Source: Pseudomonadota bacterium (GTDB taxonomy: Bacteria; Pseudomonadota; Gammaproteobacteria; Burkholderiales; SG8-39). From it: a DNA stretch of 64,000 bases. Of the stretch, positions 33,031 to 44,682 are shown piece after piece. The number at the start of each line of letters is the position of its first letter. Within the stretch, counting starts at the first letter, position 1. The position numbers were made by a program, and so were the translations under genes. The stretch is taken from contig CANGMI010000002.1 of assembly GCA_947455195.1 (NCBI GenBank), positions 383,549 through 447,548 of the forward strand, given 5' to 3'. The notes beneath the pieces are model-generated. The model did no database searches, was not told the origin of the DNA, and saw nothing but the letters and a program-made list of their open reading frames with translations.

Positions 33031-34341
33031 ATGACTCCTACTATCGAATCCATCGGCACCCTCGAGCGGCGTGTCACCATGAGCGTTGAGCGCGAGCACG
33101 TCGACCGCGAGGTGGGCGAGCGCCTCAAGAAGCTCGCACGCACGGTGAAGATGCCCGGCTTCCGTCCGGGCAAGGTCCCGATGAAACTCGTGGCTGCGCA
33201 GTACGAGCCTCAGGTGCGTGGCGAGGTGCTGGGCGATGCCGTCCAGAAGGCGTTTGTCGACGTAGTCGATGCGCACAAGTTGCGGGTAGCCGGCTATCCG
33301 CGGATCGAACCGGGGGAGGGTGCTGGTGCCGAGGCGCTGCTCTTCAACGCCACTTTCGAGGTCTATCCGGAGTTCGAGCCCGGCAATCTCTCCGGCGTTC
33401 GTATCGAGCGACCGGTGCTCGAGGTGACCGATGCCGAGGTCGATCGCACCATCGAGTCGATCCGCAAGCAGCGCGCGACATTTGCCGCCGTGGCGCGCGG
33501 CGCCCAGAACGGTGACCGGGTGAAGATCGATTTCGTCGGCTCGGTCGATGGCGTCGAATTTCCCGGCGGCAAGGGTTCTGACTTTGCCGTGACGCTGGGC
33601 GAGGGCCGCATGCTGCCCGATTTCGAAACCGGCCTGGCCGGTGTTTCGGCCGGTGATGCGCGCACCTTCGATGTGAGTTTTCCGGCCGATTACCAGGCTG
33701 CCGAACTGGCGGGCAAGACGGCACAGTTTGCCGTGACGGTACACACGGTCGAAGAGCCGGTGCTGCCCGCGGTCGACGAGGCCTTTGCCCAGGCGCTTGG
33801 CGTCACCGACGGCGACGTCGAGAAGATGCGCACCGAGATCCGTGAAAATGTCACCCGGGAAGTAACCCAGCGGCTTGCCGGCATGACCAAGCAGAACGTC
33901 ATGCAGGCGCTGGTCGACAACAACACCCTCGAACTGCCCAAGGCGCTGGTCGAGAGCGAGATCACTCGTCTGGTCGAGTCGATGCGCAGTGATCTGGCAA
34001 ATCGGGGCATGAAGGTCGACCAGTTGCCCTTTGATGCCGAGATGTTCCGTCCGCAGGCCGATCGGCGCGTCAAACTCGGCCTCATCGTGGGCGAGTACAT
34101 CAAGCGCAACGGGCTCGCCGCCAGGCCCGAGCAGGTTCGCAAACTCGTCGAGGAATCGGCGCGCACCTACGAGCAGCCCTTCGAGGTGATCAAGTGGGTC
34201 TATTCCCAGCCGGATCGCCTGGCCGGCTTCGAGGGCATGGCGGTCGAGGAAAATGTGGTTGCCTGGGTGCTGGCCAATGCACAGGTCGAGGACAAGGCGG
34301 TGGCCTTTGATGAACTGATGAACGCCGGGAGCGGTGCATGA
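33031..34341 (+). CDS. tig: Trigger factor
   Basis: A ribosome-bound chaperone and peptidyl-prolyl isomerase of 436 residues. The N-terminal ribosome-docking motif GFRPGKVP is present, followed by the FKBP-type domain ([22 protein letters not shown]...[14 protein letters not shown]) and a helical C-terminal chaperone domain. ATG 33031 gives the usual N-terminus (MTPTIES). The stop overlaps the clpP start by 4 bp (ATGA), so tig and clpP are translationally coupled. Confidence 0.97.
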   Translation: MTPTIESIGTLERRVTMSVEREHVDREVGERLKKLARTVKMPGFRPGKVPMKLVAAQYEPQVRGEVLGDAVQKAFVDVVDAHKLRVAGYPRIEPGEGAGAEALLFNATFEVYPEFEPGNLSGVRIERPVLEVTDAEVDRTIESIRKQRATFAAVARGAQNGDRVKIDFVGSVDGVEFPGGKGSDFAVTLGEGRMLPDFETGLAGVSAGDARTFDVSFPADYQAAELAGKTAQFAVTVHTVEEPVLPAVDEAFAQALGVTDGDVEKMRTEIRENVTREVTQRLAGMTKQNVMQALVDNNTLELPKALVESEITRLVESMRSDLANRGMKVDQLPFDAEMFRPQADRRVKLGLIVGEYIKRNGLAARPEQVRKLVEESARTYEQPFEVIKWVYSQPDRLAGFEGMAVEENVVAWVLANAQVEDKAVAFDELMNAGSGA

Positions 34342-35000
34342 GCGGATTCTGGACCAGCAACGGTCCCTCGCAGGAGGGAGGTGGGCTCGCGGCCACCGGT
34401 CTTGGCATGGTGCCGATGGTCATCGAGCAGAGCGGTCGCGGCGAACGTGCCTACGACATCTACTCGCGCCTGCTCAAGGAGCGAGTGATCTTCCTGGTGG
34501 GGCCGGTCAATGACGTCACGGCCAACCTCATTGTTGCGCAACTGCTGTTTCTCGAGTCGGAAAATCCCGACAAGGACATCTACTTCTACATCAACTCGCC
34601 GGGCGGGTCAGTGTCGGCCGGGCTTGCCATCTACGACACCATGCAGTTCATCAAGCCCGATGTCAGTACGCTGTGCATCGGTCTGGCGGCGAGCATGGGC
34701 GCATTCCTGCTGTCGGCTGGGGCCAAGGGCAAGCGTTTCTGCCTGCCCAATTCGCGGGTCATGATTCATCAGCCCTCGGGTGGTTTTCAGGGTCAGGCGA
34801 GCGACATCGAGATCCATGCCAAGGAAATTCTCTACCTGCGTGAGCGCCTCAACGGCCTGATGGCCAATCACACTGGTCAGTCGATCGAGCAGGTGGCGCG
34901 CGATACCGAACGCGACAACTTCCTCTCGGCTGACGAGTCGATGAAGTACGGCATCATCGATCGTGTTCTCACGTCGCGTGCCGAGGCCCAGTCGGTCTGA
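34338..35000 (+). CDS. clpP: ATP-dependent Clp protease proteolytic subunit ClpP
   Basis: The serine peptidase barrel that works with ClpX or ClpA. The 220 residues carry the catalytic Ser119 in AASMGAF, His144 in MIHQPSGG and the Asp in [24 protein letters not shown] is the conserved substrate-binding region. It starts within the tig stop codon and lies 43 bp before clpX, so all three are probably one operon. Confidence 0.97.
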   Translation: MSGFWTSNGPSQEGGGLAATGLGMVPMVIEQSGRGERAYDIYSRLLKERVIFLVGPVNDVTANLIVAQLLFLESENPDKDIYFYINSPGGSVSAGLAIYDTMQFIKPDVSTLCIGLAASMGAFLLSAGAKGKRFCLPNSRVMIHQPSGGFQGQASDIEIHAKEILYLRERLNGLMANHTGQSIEQVARDTERDNFLSADESMKYGIIDRVLTSRAEAQSV

Positions 35001-35043
35001 TCCGACTGCTGGCCGTTTACCGTATCTCTGAGAGGGCGATGAC

Positions 35044-36318
35044 ATGTCCGACCGCAGCAGTACCAGCGGCAACGAAAAGACGCTCTACTGTTCGTTCTGT
35101 GGCACCAGCCAGCACGATGTGCGAAAGCTCATCGCCGGGCCGAATGTCTTCATCTGCGATGTCTGTGTCGAAACCTGCATGGACATCATTCGCGACGAGC
35201 AGGCTGCGGAGAAGTCCCCGCGTGGTGCGAAGTCCGATCTGCCCACGCCACGCGAGATCTGCGAGATTCTCGACGAGTACGTGATCGGGCAGACCCAGGC
35301 CAAGCGCATTCTGTCGGTTGCCGTCTATAACCACTACAAGCGGCTGAAGCATCTGTCGAAGACCGACGAGGTCGAACTGGCCAAGTCGAACATCCTCCTG
35401 ATCGGCCCCACCGGATCGGGCAAGACGCTGCTCGCGCAGACCCTTGCCCGTCTGCTCAATGTGCCTTTCGTGATGGCCGATGCCACGACGCTCACCGAAG
35501 CCGGGTATGTCGGCGAGGACGTCGAGAACATCATCCAGAAACTGCTGCAGAACTGCGATTACGACGTCGACAAGGCCAAGCGCGGCATTGTCTACATCGA
35601 CGAAATCGACAAGATCTCGCGCAAGTCGGACAACCCCTCCATCACCCGCGACGTGTCAGGCGAAGGGGTTCAGCAGGCACTCCTGAAACTCATCGAGGGC
35701 ACCGTGGCCTCGGTACCGCCGCAGGGTGGGCGCAAGCACCCGAACCAGGACTTCGTGCAGGTCGACACCACCAACATCCTCTTCATCTGCGGGGGGGCGT
35801 TCGACGGTCTGGACAAGATCATCCGCAACCGTTCCGAGAAGTCGGGGATCGGTTTCGGCGCCGATGTGCGCAGCCGCGACGCCGGCCGCGATATTTCGGT
35901 AACGCTGCGGGGTGTCGAGCCCGAAGATCTGCTCAAGTACGGTCTGATTCCCGAGTTTGTCGGACGTCTGCCGGTGGTTGCGACGCTCGAGGAGCTCGAC
36001 GAGCCAGCGCTCATCCAGATCCTCACCGAGCCCAAGAACGCGCTGGTCAAGCAGTACCAGAAACTCTTCGCCATGGAGGGTGTCGAACTCGAGGTGCGCA
36101 TGCAGGGCTTGCACGCCATTGCGCGCAAGGCGCTGGCGCGCAAGACGGGTGCCCGTGGCCTGCGCTCGATTCTCGAGCAGGTGCTTCTTGACGTGATGTT
36201 CGATCTGCCGACGGCAGAGAACGTGAGCAAGGTCGTGGTCGACGAGGCGACGATTCTGGGCGAGGGCAAGCCACTGCTCATCTACGCCGACCCCCCCAAG
36301 GTCGCCGGCACTGCCTGA
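35044..36318 (+). CDS. clpX: ATP-dependent Clp protease ATP-binding subunit ClpX
   Basis: The AAA+ unfoldase that feeds proteins into ClpP. The 424 residues start with the zinc-binding domain (CSFCG...CDVCVETC), then Walker A GPTGSGKT, Walker [10 protein letters not shown], the pore loop in GYVGEDVEN, and the IGF loop (SGIGFGAD) that docks on Clp[12 protein letters not shown] is the conserved sensor-2 area. Normal length. Confidence 0.97.
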   Translation: MSDRSSTSGNEKTLYCSFCGTSQHDVRKLIAGPNVFICDVCVETCMDIIRDEQAAEKSPRGAKSDLPTPREICEILDEYVIGQTQAKRILSVAVYNHYKRLKHLSKTDEVELAKSNILLIGPTGSGKTLLAQTLARLLNVPFVMADATTLTEAGYVGEDVENIIQKLLQNCDYDVDKAKRGIVYIDEIDKISRKSDNPSITRDVSGEGVQQALLKLIEGTVASVPPQGGRKHPNQDFVQVDTTNILFICGGAFDGLDKIIRNRSEKSGIGFGADVRSRDAGRDISVTLRGVEPEDLLKYGLIPEFVGRLPVVATLEELDEPALIQILTEPKNALVKQYQKLFAMEGVELEVRMQGLHAIARKALARKTGARGLRSILEQVLLDVMFDLPTAENVSKVVVDEATILGEGKPLLIYADPPKVAGTA

Positions 36319-36620
36319 CGCGCGTGCTGTCGTGCGGGCCGCAAGACCCGGTCCGCCGATGCGTACCCGTGCAACGAGTTTTGCGTGCGAGGCCTGTCGG
36401 CGCGCACACGGTGCACTTCTTTGGGTAGAGTCACGGTATGGACATTCGGTGTGCCCTTGAAAAGCGCATCGAAGCCCCGATCTGCTTTGGCCTGACGTCT
36501 GTCCCATGCGTGCCCGAGGGTACGCATGGACAAGATCCGCAAGACCGGCTGCCGTTGCAGGACATCCCGCTTCTGCGATGCCGGAACAATTCGCAACATT
36601 CGTGAGACTCAAAGGCGACC
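36319..36620. other. Intergenic region between clpX and lon
   Basis: This 302-bp gap holds the sigma-32-type promoter described separately at 36456-36483 and then an untranslated leader of about 130 bases before lon. GAGACTCAAAGGCGACC precedes the lon ATG with only a weak AAGG Shine-Dalgarno. No coding sequence or terminator with a T tract was found. Confidence 0.5.
36456..36483 (+). promoter_or_regulatory. Sigma-32 (RpoH) heat-shock promoter of lon
   Basis: CTTGAAA at 36456-36462 is an exact match to the sigma-32 -35 consensus; 13 bp later CCCGATCT (36476-36483) matches the -10 consensus CCCCATNT at seven of eight positions. Transcription would start near 36490. lon is a classical heat-shock gene, so the site makes functional sense. 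Confidence 0.8.
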
Positions 36621-39035
<2,415 letters not shown>

Positions 39036-39056
39036 AGTGTCGGCAGACCGGCCGGC

Positions 39057-39102
39057 GTCGACCCCCGACGGCAGGGGCCGGCGCCTGCCTCCGGGGGTCG
39101 AC
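39057..39102 (+). repeat. Large inverted repeat between lon and hupB
   Basis: A near-perfect palindrome: GTCGACCCCCG (39057-39067) pairs with CGGGGGTCGAC (39092-39102), two mismatches follow, then GGCAGG (39070-39075) pairs with CCTGCC (39084-39089). The structure totals 17 pairs and is very GC-rich. No T tract follows, so it is not a classical terminator. It ends about 25 bp before the hupB start, just before the GGGAGG ribosome-binding site, and could be an attenuator, an RNA-stability element or a protein-binding palindrome. Confidence 0.75.
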
Positions 39103-39127
39103 CCCTGCGACAAGGGAGGATCTTTCG

Positions 39128-39400
39128 TTGAACAAGACCGAGATGATCGATCGGATTGCGCGCACGGCGGACATATCGAAGGCCGCCGCCGAACGAGCGC
39201 TTGACGCCACGATGGATGCCATCAAGACCGAACTGCGAAAGGGCGAGAGCGTGACGCTCGTCGGCTTTGGCACCTTTCACGCGACGCAGCGTCCCGGACG
39301 CACGGTGCGCAATCCCCGCACCCAGGCGCCGGTCGAGGTCAAGGCCGCTCTGGTGCCACGTTTTCGCGCCGGCAAAGCGCTCAAGGATGCACTAAACTGA
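39128..39400 (+). CDS. hupB: DNA-binding protein HU-beta
   Basis: A nucleoid protein of 90 residues that bends and compacts DNA as a dimer. It opens NKTEMIDRIARTADISKAAAERALDATMDAI and contains GFGTFHATQRPGRTVRNPRT, the HU signature, with the basic beta-arm Arg residues. The start is TTG 39128, well placed after GGGAGG. It follows lon and precedes tRNA-Val, the usual order in betaproteobacteria. Confidence 0.96.
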   Translation: MNKTEMIDRIARTADISKAAAERALDATMDAIKTELRKGESVTLVGFGTFHATQRPGRTVRNPRTQAPVEVKAALVPRFRAGKALKDALN

Positions 39401-39470
39401 GGGCCTCGCACGGCATCGTGCCCTGACGGGCCGGTGTCGGTCGCAGAGATCTTCAACTCGCGCTGCACGC

Positions 39471-39546
39471 GGGTGCTTAGCTCAGTCGGTAGAGCGTCGC
39501 CCTTACAAGGCGAATGTCGGCGGTTCGAACCCGTCAGCACCCACCA
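39471..39546 (+). tRNA. tRNA-Val (anticodon TAC)
   Basis: A 76-base tRNA with encoded CCA. Acceptor GGGTGCT pairs with AGCACCC; the anticodon stem TCGCC/GGCGA encloses CTTACAA, giving TAC (Val). The T arm GGCGG-TTCGAAC-CCGTC includes one wobble pair. No own promoter is clear in the 70 bp after hupB, so it may be co-transcribed with hupB. Confidence 0.96.
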
Positions 39547-39695
39547 CACCTCCAGGTTCCCGGGCGGCGCCGGGCGCAACCCGACCGTTGCGGCTCGAAT
39601 GCTCCGGCAGGTTTCACGCGCCTGCAACATGGGGGCAACGCTCCCGTAACAAACGCTCCCGATACTGCTCGCTCGTACAGACGCCTTCACGGCTG

Positions 39696-39726
39696 CTGTC
39701 AACGAACGTCATCGGCCTTGTGCAAT
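39696..39726 (+). promoter_or_regulatory. Possible imperfect Pho box and -10 upstream of alkaline phosphatase
   Basis: The 242-bp gap between tRNA-Val and the phosphatase gene contains CTGTCAA (39696-39702) and a GTCAT (39708-39712), resembling the two direct repeats of a PhoB box but with a 10-bp instead of 11-bp period. TGCAAT at 39721-39726 could be the matching -10. The rest of the gap shows nothing recognisable. Very tentative. Confidence 0.25.
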
Positions 39727-39788
39727 GGCATCTCCCGGCTGGGGGGATCTTGTGCGGCCTGAACACCTTCGATCGGGGAGCCGTATCC

Positions 39789-41228
39789 ATGAGATTCAAG
39801 AGCAGGGCAGTTTCACTGAGCGCCATGGTCGTGGGCGCGATGATGGTCGCCGCATGCGGGTCAAGCGAGACGGCCGCACCCGCCCCGAAGAATGTCATCT
39901 TCTTCCTGGGCGATGGCATGGGCATCACCACCCTCACCGCCGCGCGCATCTATTCCGTGGGCGAGGATGGCGAACTCACCATCGACACGCTGCCCGAGAC
40001 CGGATTCATCAAGACGCATTCGAACGATGCACAGGTCACCGACAGCGCACCGTCGATGTCGGCCTACATGACCGGGGTGAAGCCCAACAACGACGTCATC
40101 GCGATGTCGGCGGATACGAGATCGTTCACGCTGGTCAATGGCGTGCCGAGCGGTTATGTGTCGAGCGGCCTGAGCACCTGCCCCCAGGGCAACGGATCCC
40201 GCGTGCCCACGCTCATCGAACTGGCCAAGGCTGCCGGCCTCGGCACCGGGGTGGTGACCACCGCGCGCCTGACGCACGCGACCCCCGCGGCCACGTATTC
40301 CCATATCTGCCACCGCGACGGTGAGTACGACATCGCGGCTCAGGCCGTGCCGGGCGGTGCTGGTTTCAACACGGCGCTGGGTGACGGCGTCGACGTCATG
40401 CTGGGTGGCATCAGCTACTACTGGACACCCTACGGTACGACGCCGAACAAGGGGCGCATCGACAACCGCAACCTCATCAACGAGATGAAGGCGGCCGGCT
40501 ACACCTTCGTGAGCGATCGTGCCGGGCTGACCAGTGCGCCGCTCAACACGAAGCTCTTCGGCCTGTTCGATCAGGCCCTGGCGCAGGGGCACATGTCGTA
40601 TGAACTCGATCGCAATCCGGCCGTCGAGCCGAGCCTGGCCGAGATGACGGCCAAGGCGATCGACCTCCTGCAATACAAGACCAAGGGCTACATGCTGGTG
40701 GTCGAGGGCGGGCGTATCGATCATGCGCTGCACGCAACGAATGCGGCGCGCGCGATGGCCGACACGGTAGCCTTTGATCAAGCCATCGCTGCAGCAATCG
40801 CCCGGGTCGACCTGTCGAAAACGCTCATCGTCGTCACGGCTGACCACGACCACACGCTGGTCATGAACGGCTACGCGCAGCGCACCGGCAAGACCGTCTC
40901 CGGTACCAACGCCGGCATCCTCGGGGTGTTGAAGAACTTCACCGACGGCTCGGTCGCCAAGGATGCCGAGAATGAAGCCTACCCGATCCTCGGGTTCGGC
41001 AATGGCGAGTCACGCCCCAGCGTGCGAGCGGGCCTGAGCCTCACTGACACGATCACGTCGGGCAAGGACTACCACCAGGAGGCGGTTGTACCGACGTCGG
41101 CGGGCGGGGAAACCCACGGCGGGGGCGACGTGTTCATCGGTGCGATCGGGCGTGGCGCAGCAGCCATCGCCGGCGTCATGGACAACACCGCAGTCTTCGG
41201 CATTCTCAAGGCGGCCCTGGGCCTCTAA
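39789..41228 (+). CDS. Alkaline phosphatase, predicted lipoprotein
   Basis: A PhoA-superfamily phosphomonoesterase of 479 residues, probably lipid-anchored: the signal ends in lipobox VAAC with Cys23. The fold has FFLGDGMG (metal Asp), the phosphorylated Ser in TDSAPSMSAYMTG, TARLTHATPA (phosphate-binding Arg), VEGGRIDHALH and TADHDHT (metal ligands) and ETHGGGDV (metal His). All catalytic residues are present. A second phosphatase gene follows after 23 bp and is a clear paralogue. The start ATG 39789 gives a compact signal sequence. Role: release of phosphate from organic esters outside the inner membrane. Confidence 0.92.
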   Translation: MRFKSRAVSLSAMVVGAMMVAACGSSETAAPAPKNVIFFLGDGMGITTLTAARIYSVGEDGELTIDTLPETGFIKTHSNDAQVTDSAPSMSAYMTGVKPNNDVIAMSADTRSFTLVNGVPSGYVSSGLSTCPQGNGSRVPTLIELAKAAGLGTGVVTTARLTHATPAATYSHICHRDGEYDIAAQAVPGGAGFNTALGDGVDVMLGGISYYWTPYGTTPNKGRIDNRNLINEMKAAGYTFVSDRAGLTSAPLNTKLFGLFDQALAQGHMSYELDRNPAVEPSLAEMTAKAIDLLQYKTKGYMLVVEGGRIDHALHATNAARAMADTVAFDQAIAAAIARVDLSKTLIVVTADHDHTLVMNGYAQRTGKTVSGTNAGILGVLKNFTDGSVAKDAENEAYPILGFGNGESRPSVRAGLSLTDTITSGKDYHQEAVVPTSAGGETHGGGDVFIGAIGRGAAAIAGVMDNTAVFGILKAALGL

Positions 41229-41251
41229 TCACCGGATCGGACGATACAGCC

Positions 41252-42835
41252 ATGATTTCAGCACGCTACTTGCGCCTCTCGGCACTGGCTCTTGCCACGG
41301 CCTTCGCCTTGCCCGTACAGGCTGCCGGCGAAGCCCGCAACGTGATCTTCTTCCTCGGTGACGGCATGGGACCCACCGTGGTCACCGCTGCACGCATCTA
41401 CAAGTACGGTGAGGCAGGCCTTCTCACCATGGATACCTTGCAGCGCACGGCACGCATCAAGACCTACTCGCTCGACGCCCAGACCACCGACAGCGCGCCC
41501 TCGATGGCGGCCTACATGACGGGCGTGAAGACCCGCAATGAAGTGCTGTCGATGGACGGTACGACCACTGCCTATGTGCCTGGTACCAGTACTCAGTACT
41601 CGCAGTCGGCGCCGGTGCCCGGTGCGTCGTCCGTTTCGGGTGCCCAGAACAACTGCCCTGCCTCGGGAAATGGATCTCCTTCGAAGACGCTGCTCGAGTA
41701 CGCGGTCAGCGCAGGCAAGGCCACTGGGGTCGTCACCACGGCTCGCCTCACGCACGCCACCCCGGCCGTCACCTACGCACACGTTTGCAACCGCAACCTC
41801 GAGTACGAGATTGCCCGCCAGGCAGTGCCGGGCGGTGCGGGCTACAACGCGGCCCTGGGCGCCGGTGTCGATGTCCTGCTGGGCGGGACCAGCTACTTCT
41901 GGCGTCCGTACCCCTATCAGACCCCCGCCGATATTCTGGCCAGCACAACCAACAAGGGGCGCCTCGATGGACGCAATCTCATTACCGAGATGCAGACCGC
42001 CGGCTACACCTTCGTTTCCGACCGGACGGGTCTGCTTGCTGCACCCACCAGCGGCAGTGCGCGCCTCTTCGGGCTCTTTGATCAGGCCGATCAGTTCCAG
42101 AATCAGGGTCACATGAACTATGAACTCGACCGTGACCCGGCGCAGGAACCCTCCCTTGCCGAGATGACCTCGAAGGCCATCGACATCCTCGCGGCGAAGA
42201 ACAAGGGCTACTTCCTCATGGTCGAGGGCGGGCGCATCGATCACGCCCTGCATGGCACCAATGCCGCACGTGCCCTGGCGGACACGATCGCCTTCGACGA
42301 CGCAATCAAGGCGGCGCTCGCCAAGGTCGATCTGAGCAACACGCTCATCGTGGTCACGGCCGATCACGATCACACGATGGCCTTCAACGGCTACTCGAGC
42401 AAGGGCAACAACATCCTGGGCAAGGCCGACAACTGGCAGAAGCCCGGTGTGGCCGACATCACCACGGCGACCGACAAGCTGCCCTACACGACGCTGGTCT
42501 TCGGCACGGGGTCGGGCTATGCCGGGGTCAAGGGCAACGTGGCTGCTTCGCCCTTGCACATGTTCAACCCGTTCAGCCAGATCGTGGGTGGTGTTGGCCT
42601 GGGTGCCCCGCGTGCAGTCAGCGGAGCGCGGATCGACCTCACCGCGATCGACACGACACACAAGGATTACATCCAGGACTATGGTGTCCAGACCGGTACG
42701 TCTTCGCCGGGCAGCGAGACTCATGGTGGCGGCGACGTGATGCTCTTCGCGAAGGGCGCCGGCTCTGCGGGATTCAAGGGCACGCTCGACAACACCGCGG
42801 TGTTCCGTCTCCTCAAGTCGGCGTTCGGATTCTGA
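41252..42835 (+). CDS. Alkaline phosphatase, secreted
   Basis: A paralogue of the gene upstream, 527 residues, with a Sec signal peptide (LSALALATAFALPVQA). The same motifs are intact: FFLGDGMG, TDSAPSMAAYMTG, TARLTHATPA, VEGGRIDHALH, TADHDHT and ETHGGGDV. It differs by insertions: a Ser/Gly/Pro-rich segment after residue 100 and a longer region around 400-460. It is periplasmic or exported. Its stop overlaps the start of the next gene by one base (TGATG), so coupling is likely. Confidence 0.93.
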   Translation: MISARYLRLSALALATAFALPVQAAGEARNVIFFLGDGMGPTVVTAARIYKYGEAGLLTMDTLQRTARIKTYSLDAQTTDSAPSMAAYMTGVKTRNEVLSMDGTTTAYVPGTSTQYSQSAPVPGASSVSGAQNNCPASGNGSPSKTLLEYAVSAGKATGVVTTARLTHATPAVTYAHVCNRNLEYEIARQAVPGGAGYNAALGAGVDVLLGGTSYFWRPYPYQTPADILASTTNKGRLDGRNLITEMQTAGYTFVSDRTGLLAAPTSGSARLFGLFDQADQFQNQGHMNYELDRDPAQEPSLAEMTSKAIDILAAKNKGYFLMVEGGRIDHALHGTNAARALADTIAFDDAIKAALAKVDLSNTLIVVTADHDHTMAFNGYSSKGNNILGKADNWQKPGVADITTATDKLPYTTLVFGTGSGYAGVKGNVAASPLHMFNPFSQIVGGVGLGAPRAVSGARIDLTAIDTTHKDYIQDYGVQTGTSSPGSETHGGGDVMLFAKGAGSAGFKGTLDNTAVFRLLKSAFGF

Positions 42836-43554
42836 TGATGCGCTTCACGCTCGGGCAGGTGTGCGCAGGAGCAGGCCTCGGCCTCGGCCTGCTGGTCGCA
42901 GCGTCGCTGCTGCCGGCCGTGAGGGCGGCGCATGCCCAGGATCTGGACCTCACGCTCGAGTACCGGACGGTGACGGCAGGTCATGACGGGGTGACTCGCT
43001 CGAGCGAATATGTCGAGCGGTTCACCCGTCGTGCCAGCCGGGTCTGGGCTGAAAAGGTGATGCCGGCCGGGGTGCCCCGCGACGACCATGATTCAGCTGC
43101 CAAGGGGAGAGGGGCGCACCACAAGCACTTCGACATGGCACGTGCTGCGCGGTCGGTCGAACGACTGCCGGACGGTCGGGTCATCTTCACCATGGTGAAT
43201 GTGGCCGATCGACTCATCGTCGACGTTGCCCCTCCCGAGCATTCGACCGTCGGCTTTGATGGATCCTGGGAGCAGACCTACTACCTCGTCTCGCCCGCGA
43301 CCTTGCGCCAGATGCGGCAGGTGGGGCCCGGGGAAGTGCCCGGCACCTTGCGCTACGAACTGTCGAGCAATTCGGGTACCACCCGGGTGCTCTGGGATGA
43401 ACGACTGAAATTCCCCCTGGAAGTCGCCTCGATCACCAAGGATGGGCGGACTCGTCAGTCGATGGTGGCGCGCATCGCCAGACCCGCGGCGACGTTGCCG
43501 TGGTCGGGATCGGAGCGTTTCGATCGCCGGTCGCTCGCCGACTTTGCCGATTGA
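42835..43554 (+). CDS. Secreted protein of unknown function coupled to alkaline phosphatase
   Basis: Function unknown. The 239 residues open with a signal peptide (GAGLGLGLLVAASLLPAVRAAHAQ) and a predicted cleavage after HAQ. The mature part is beta-rich by composition, with LDLTLEYRTVTAGHDGVTRSSEYVERFTRR, a His/Lys stretch near residue 95 (GRGAHHKHFD), WEQTYYLVSP and LKFPLEVAS. This looks like a lipocalin-like or outer-membrane-associated fold but that is only an impression. Start and stop overlap with the upstream phosphatase gene suggest a shared task, perhaps substrate handling. Confidence 0.75.
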   Translation: MMRFTLGQVCAGAGLGLGLLVAASLLPAVRAAHAQDLDLTLEYRTVTAGHDGVTRSSEYVERFTRRASRVWAEKVMPAGVPRDDHDSAAKGRGAHHKHFDMARAARSVERLPDGRVIFTMVNVADRLIVDVAPPEHSTVGFDGSWEQTYYLVSPATLRQMRQVGPGEVPGTLRYELSSNSGTTRVLWDERLKFPLEVASITKDGRTRQSMVARIARPAATLPWSGSERFDRRSLADFAD

Positions 43555-43678
43555 GGGCTGGGTCGCCGATCGGTTCCAGGGTGTGCCGCGTCATTCGGTT
43601 CGAGCGGGCATAATCGGTGTCAACGCAGAGGCTGTCGCCGATCGTGGCTGGCGCCCTGCACTCGAGAGGAGACACTGC

Positions 43679-44521
43679 ATGAACCGTTTCAGACGCGCTG
43701 CTGTCGTGACCGCCGCCCTGCTCGGGCTGCTGGCTGGAGGTTCGTCGTTTGCCCAGACGACGTCCGCCGGCACGGGCAAGACCGAACTGCTCTGGCTCGG
43801 GCAGGCCAGTTTCCGGATCAAGTCGCCCGGCGGTCGCATCATCGTGATCGATCCGTGGCTCACCGGTGGCCCGAAGACGCCGGCGCCCTACAAGACGGAT
43901 CTGTCCGCGCTGGGCAAGGTGGAACTGTTGCTGGTCACTCATGCACACGTCGATCATGTCGGTGACGCGGCTGCCATCGCGAAGCTGAACCAGACGGTCC
44001 TCTACGGTCCGGCCGACATGATGACGCCCATGAACACGCTGGGTATCCTGCCGCCCAACCTCACGCATCGGTTCAACAAGTCGGGCAGTGTGACGCCGTT
44101 GCCCGGCATCAAGGTCACTGCGGTGAAGGCCGAGCACTCCTCGCTGCTCGTCTTCAACAATCCGGCCACCGGCAAGCTCGAGTCTCATCCGGCGGGGGAA
44201 GCGGTGGGCTACATCATCGAGATGGAGAACGGCTTTCGCATCTGGCACATGGGCGACACGGGCCTCTTCGGGGACATGAAATTCATCGCCGACCACTACA
44301 AGCCCAATCTCGTTCTCATGCCGATCGGTGGCAACTTCACGATGGATCCGCAGGATGCGGCCTGGGCCGTGAAGAACTGGCTCGATGTCCCGGCGGTGAT
44401 GCCCATTCACTACAACTCCAACCCGATTGCTAAAGGAACCCTCGCCGAGTTCCAGGCGGCGATGAAGGGCAGTGCGGTGCGTATCGTCGCGCCCGGCGAG
44501 GGACAGGCGGTCGAATTCTGA
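43679..44521 (+). CDS. Secreted metallo-beta-lactamase-fold hydrolase (UlaG-like)
   Basis: A metal-dependent hydrolase of 280 residues. A signal peptide (AALLGLLAGGSSFAQT) is followed by an MBL domain of the UPF0173/UlaG type: WLGQASFRI, IDPWLTGGP, the HAHVDH metal motif, EHSS, HMGDTGLFGD and IHYNSNP. The start ATG 43679 has GAGAGGAG upstream. Most relatives are cytosolic; the signal peptide places this one in the periplasm. A CATAAT at 43609-43614 may be its -10. The substrate is unknown; its place beside two phosphatases hints at a phosphodiester or lactone, but this is weak. Confidence 0.88.
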   Translation: MNRFRRAAVVTAALLGLLAGGSSFAQTTSAGTGKTELLWLGQASFRIKSPGGRIIVIDPWLTGGPKTPAPYKTDLSALGKVELLLVTHAHVDHVGDAAAIAKLNQTVLYGPADMMTPMNTLGILPPNLTHRFNKSGSVTPLPGIKVTAVKAEHSSLLVFNNPATGKLESHPAGEAVGYIIEMENGFRIWHMGDTGLFGDMKFIADHYKPNLVLMPIGGNFTMDPQDAAWAVKNWLDVPAVMPIHYNSNPIAKGTLAEFQAAMKGSAVRIVAPGEGQAVEF

Positions 44522-44571
44522 TCAACAGGTCGCCCGGCATCGTCGCTGCAGAAATTTGCGTCGCGAGCTGC

Positions 44572-44599
44572 TGCACACGGCGCCGAATGTCGTTATAAT
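44572..44599 (+). promoter_or_regulatory. Promoter of tRNA-Asp
   Basis: TGCACA (44572-44577) and a perfect TATAAT (44594-44599) are separated by 16 bp, giving a good sigma-70 promoter. Transcription would begin near 44606, about 77 bp before tRNA-Asp. Confidence 0.65.
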
Positions 44600-44682
44600 C
44601 TCGGGCTCGACGGGGCAGTAATGAAGTCGTCGCGGGTTGCCTGAGCAGCCCGTGCAACGATGACCGGCGAGCAGAGCATCAG

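Noticed and set aside
39401-39470. Possible terminator after hupB (GCACG/CGTGC hairpin at 39408-39421)
   Set aside because: Only five pairs, no T tract; read-through into tRNA-Val is as likely.
41258-42724. Minus-strand open frame of 488 codons
   Set aside because: Antisense to the second alkaline phosphatase gene; no family features.
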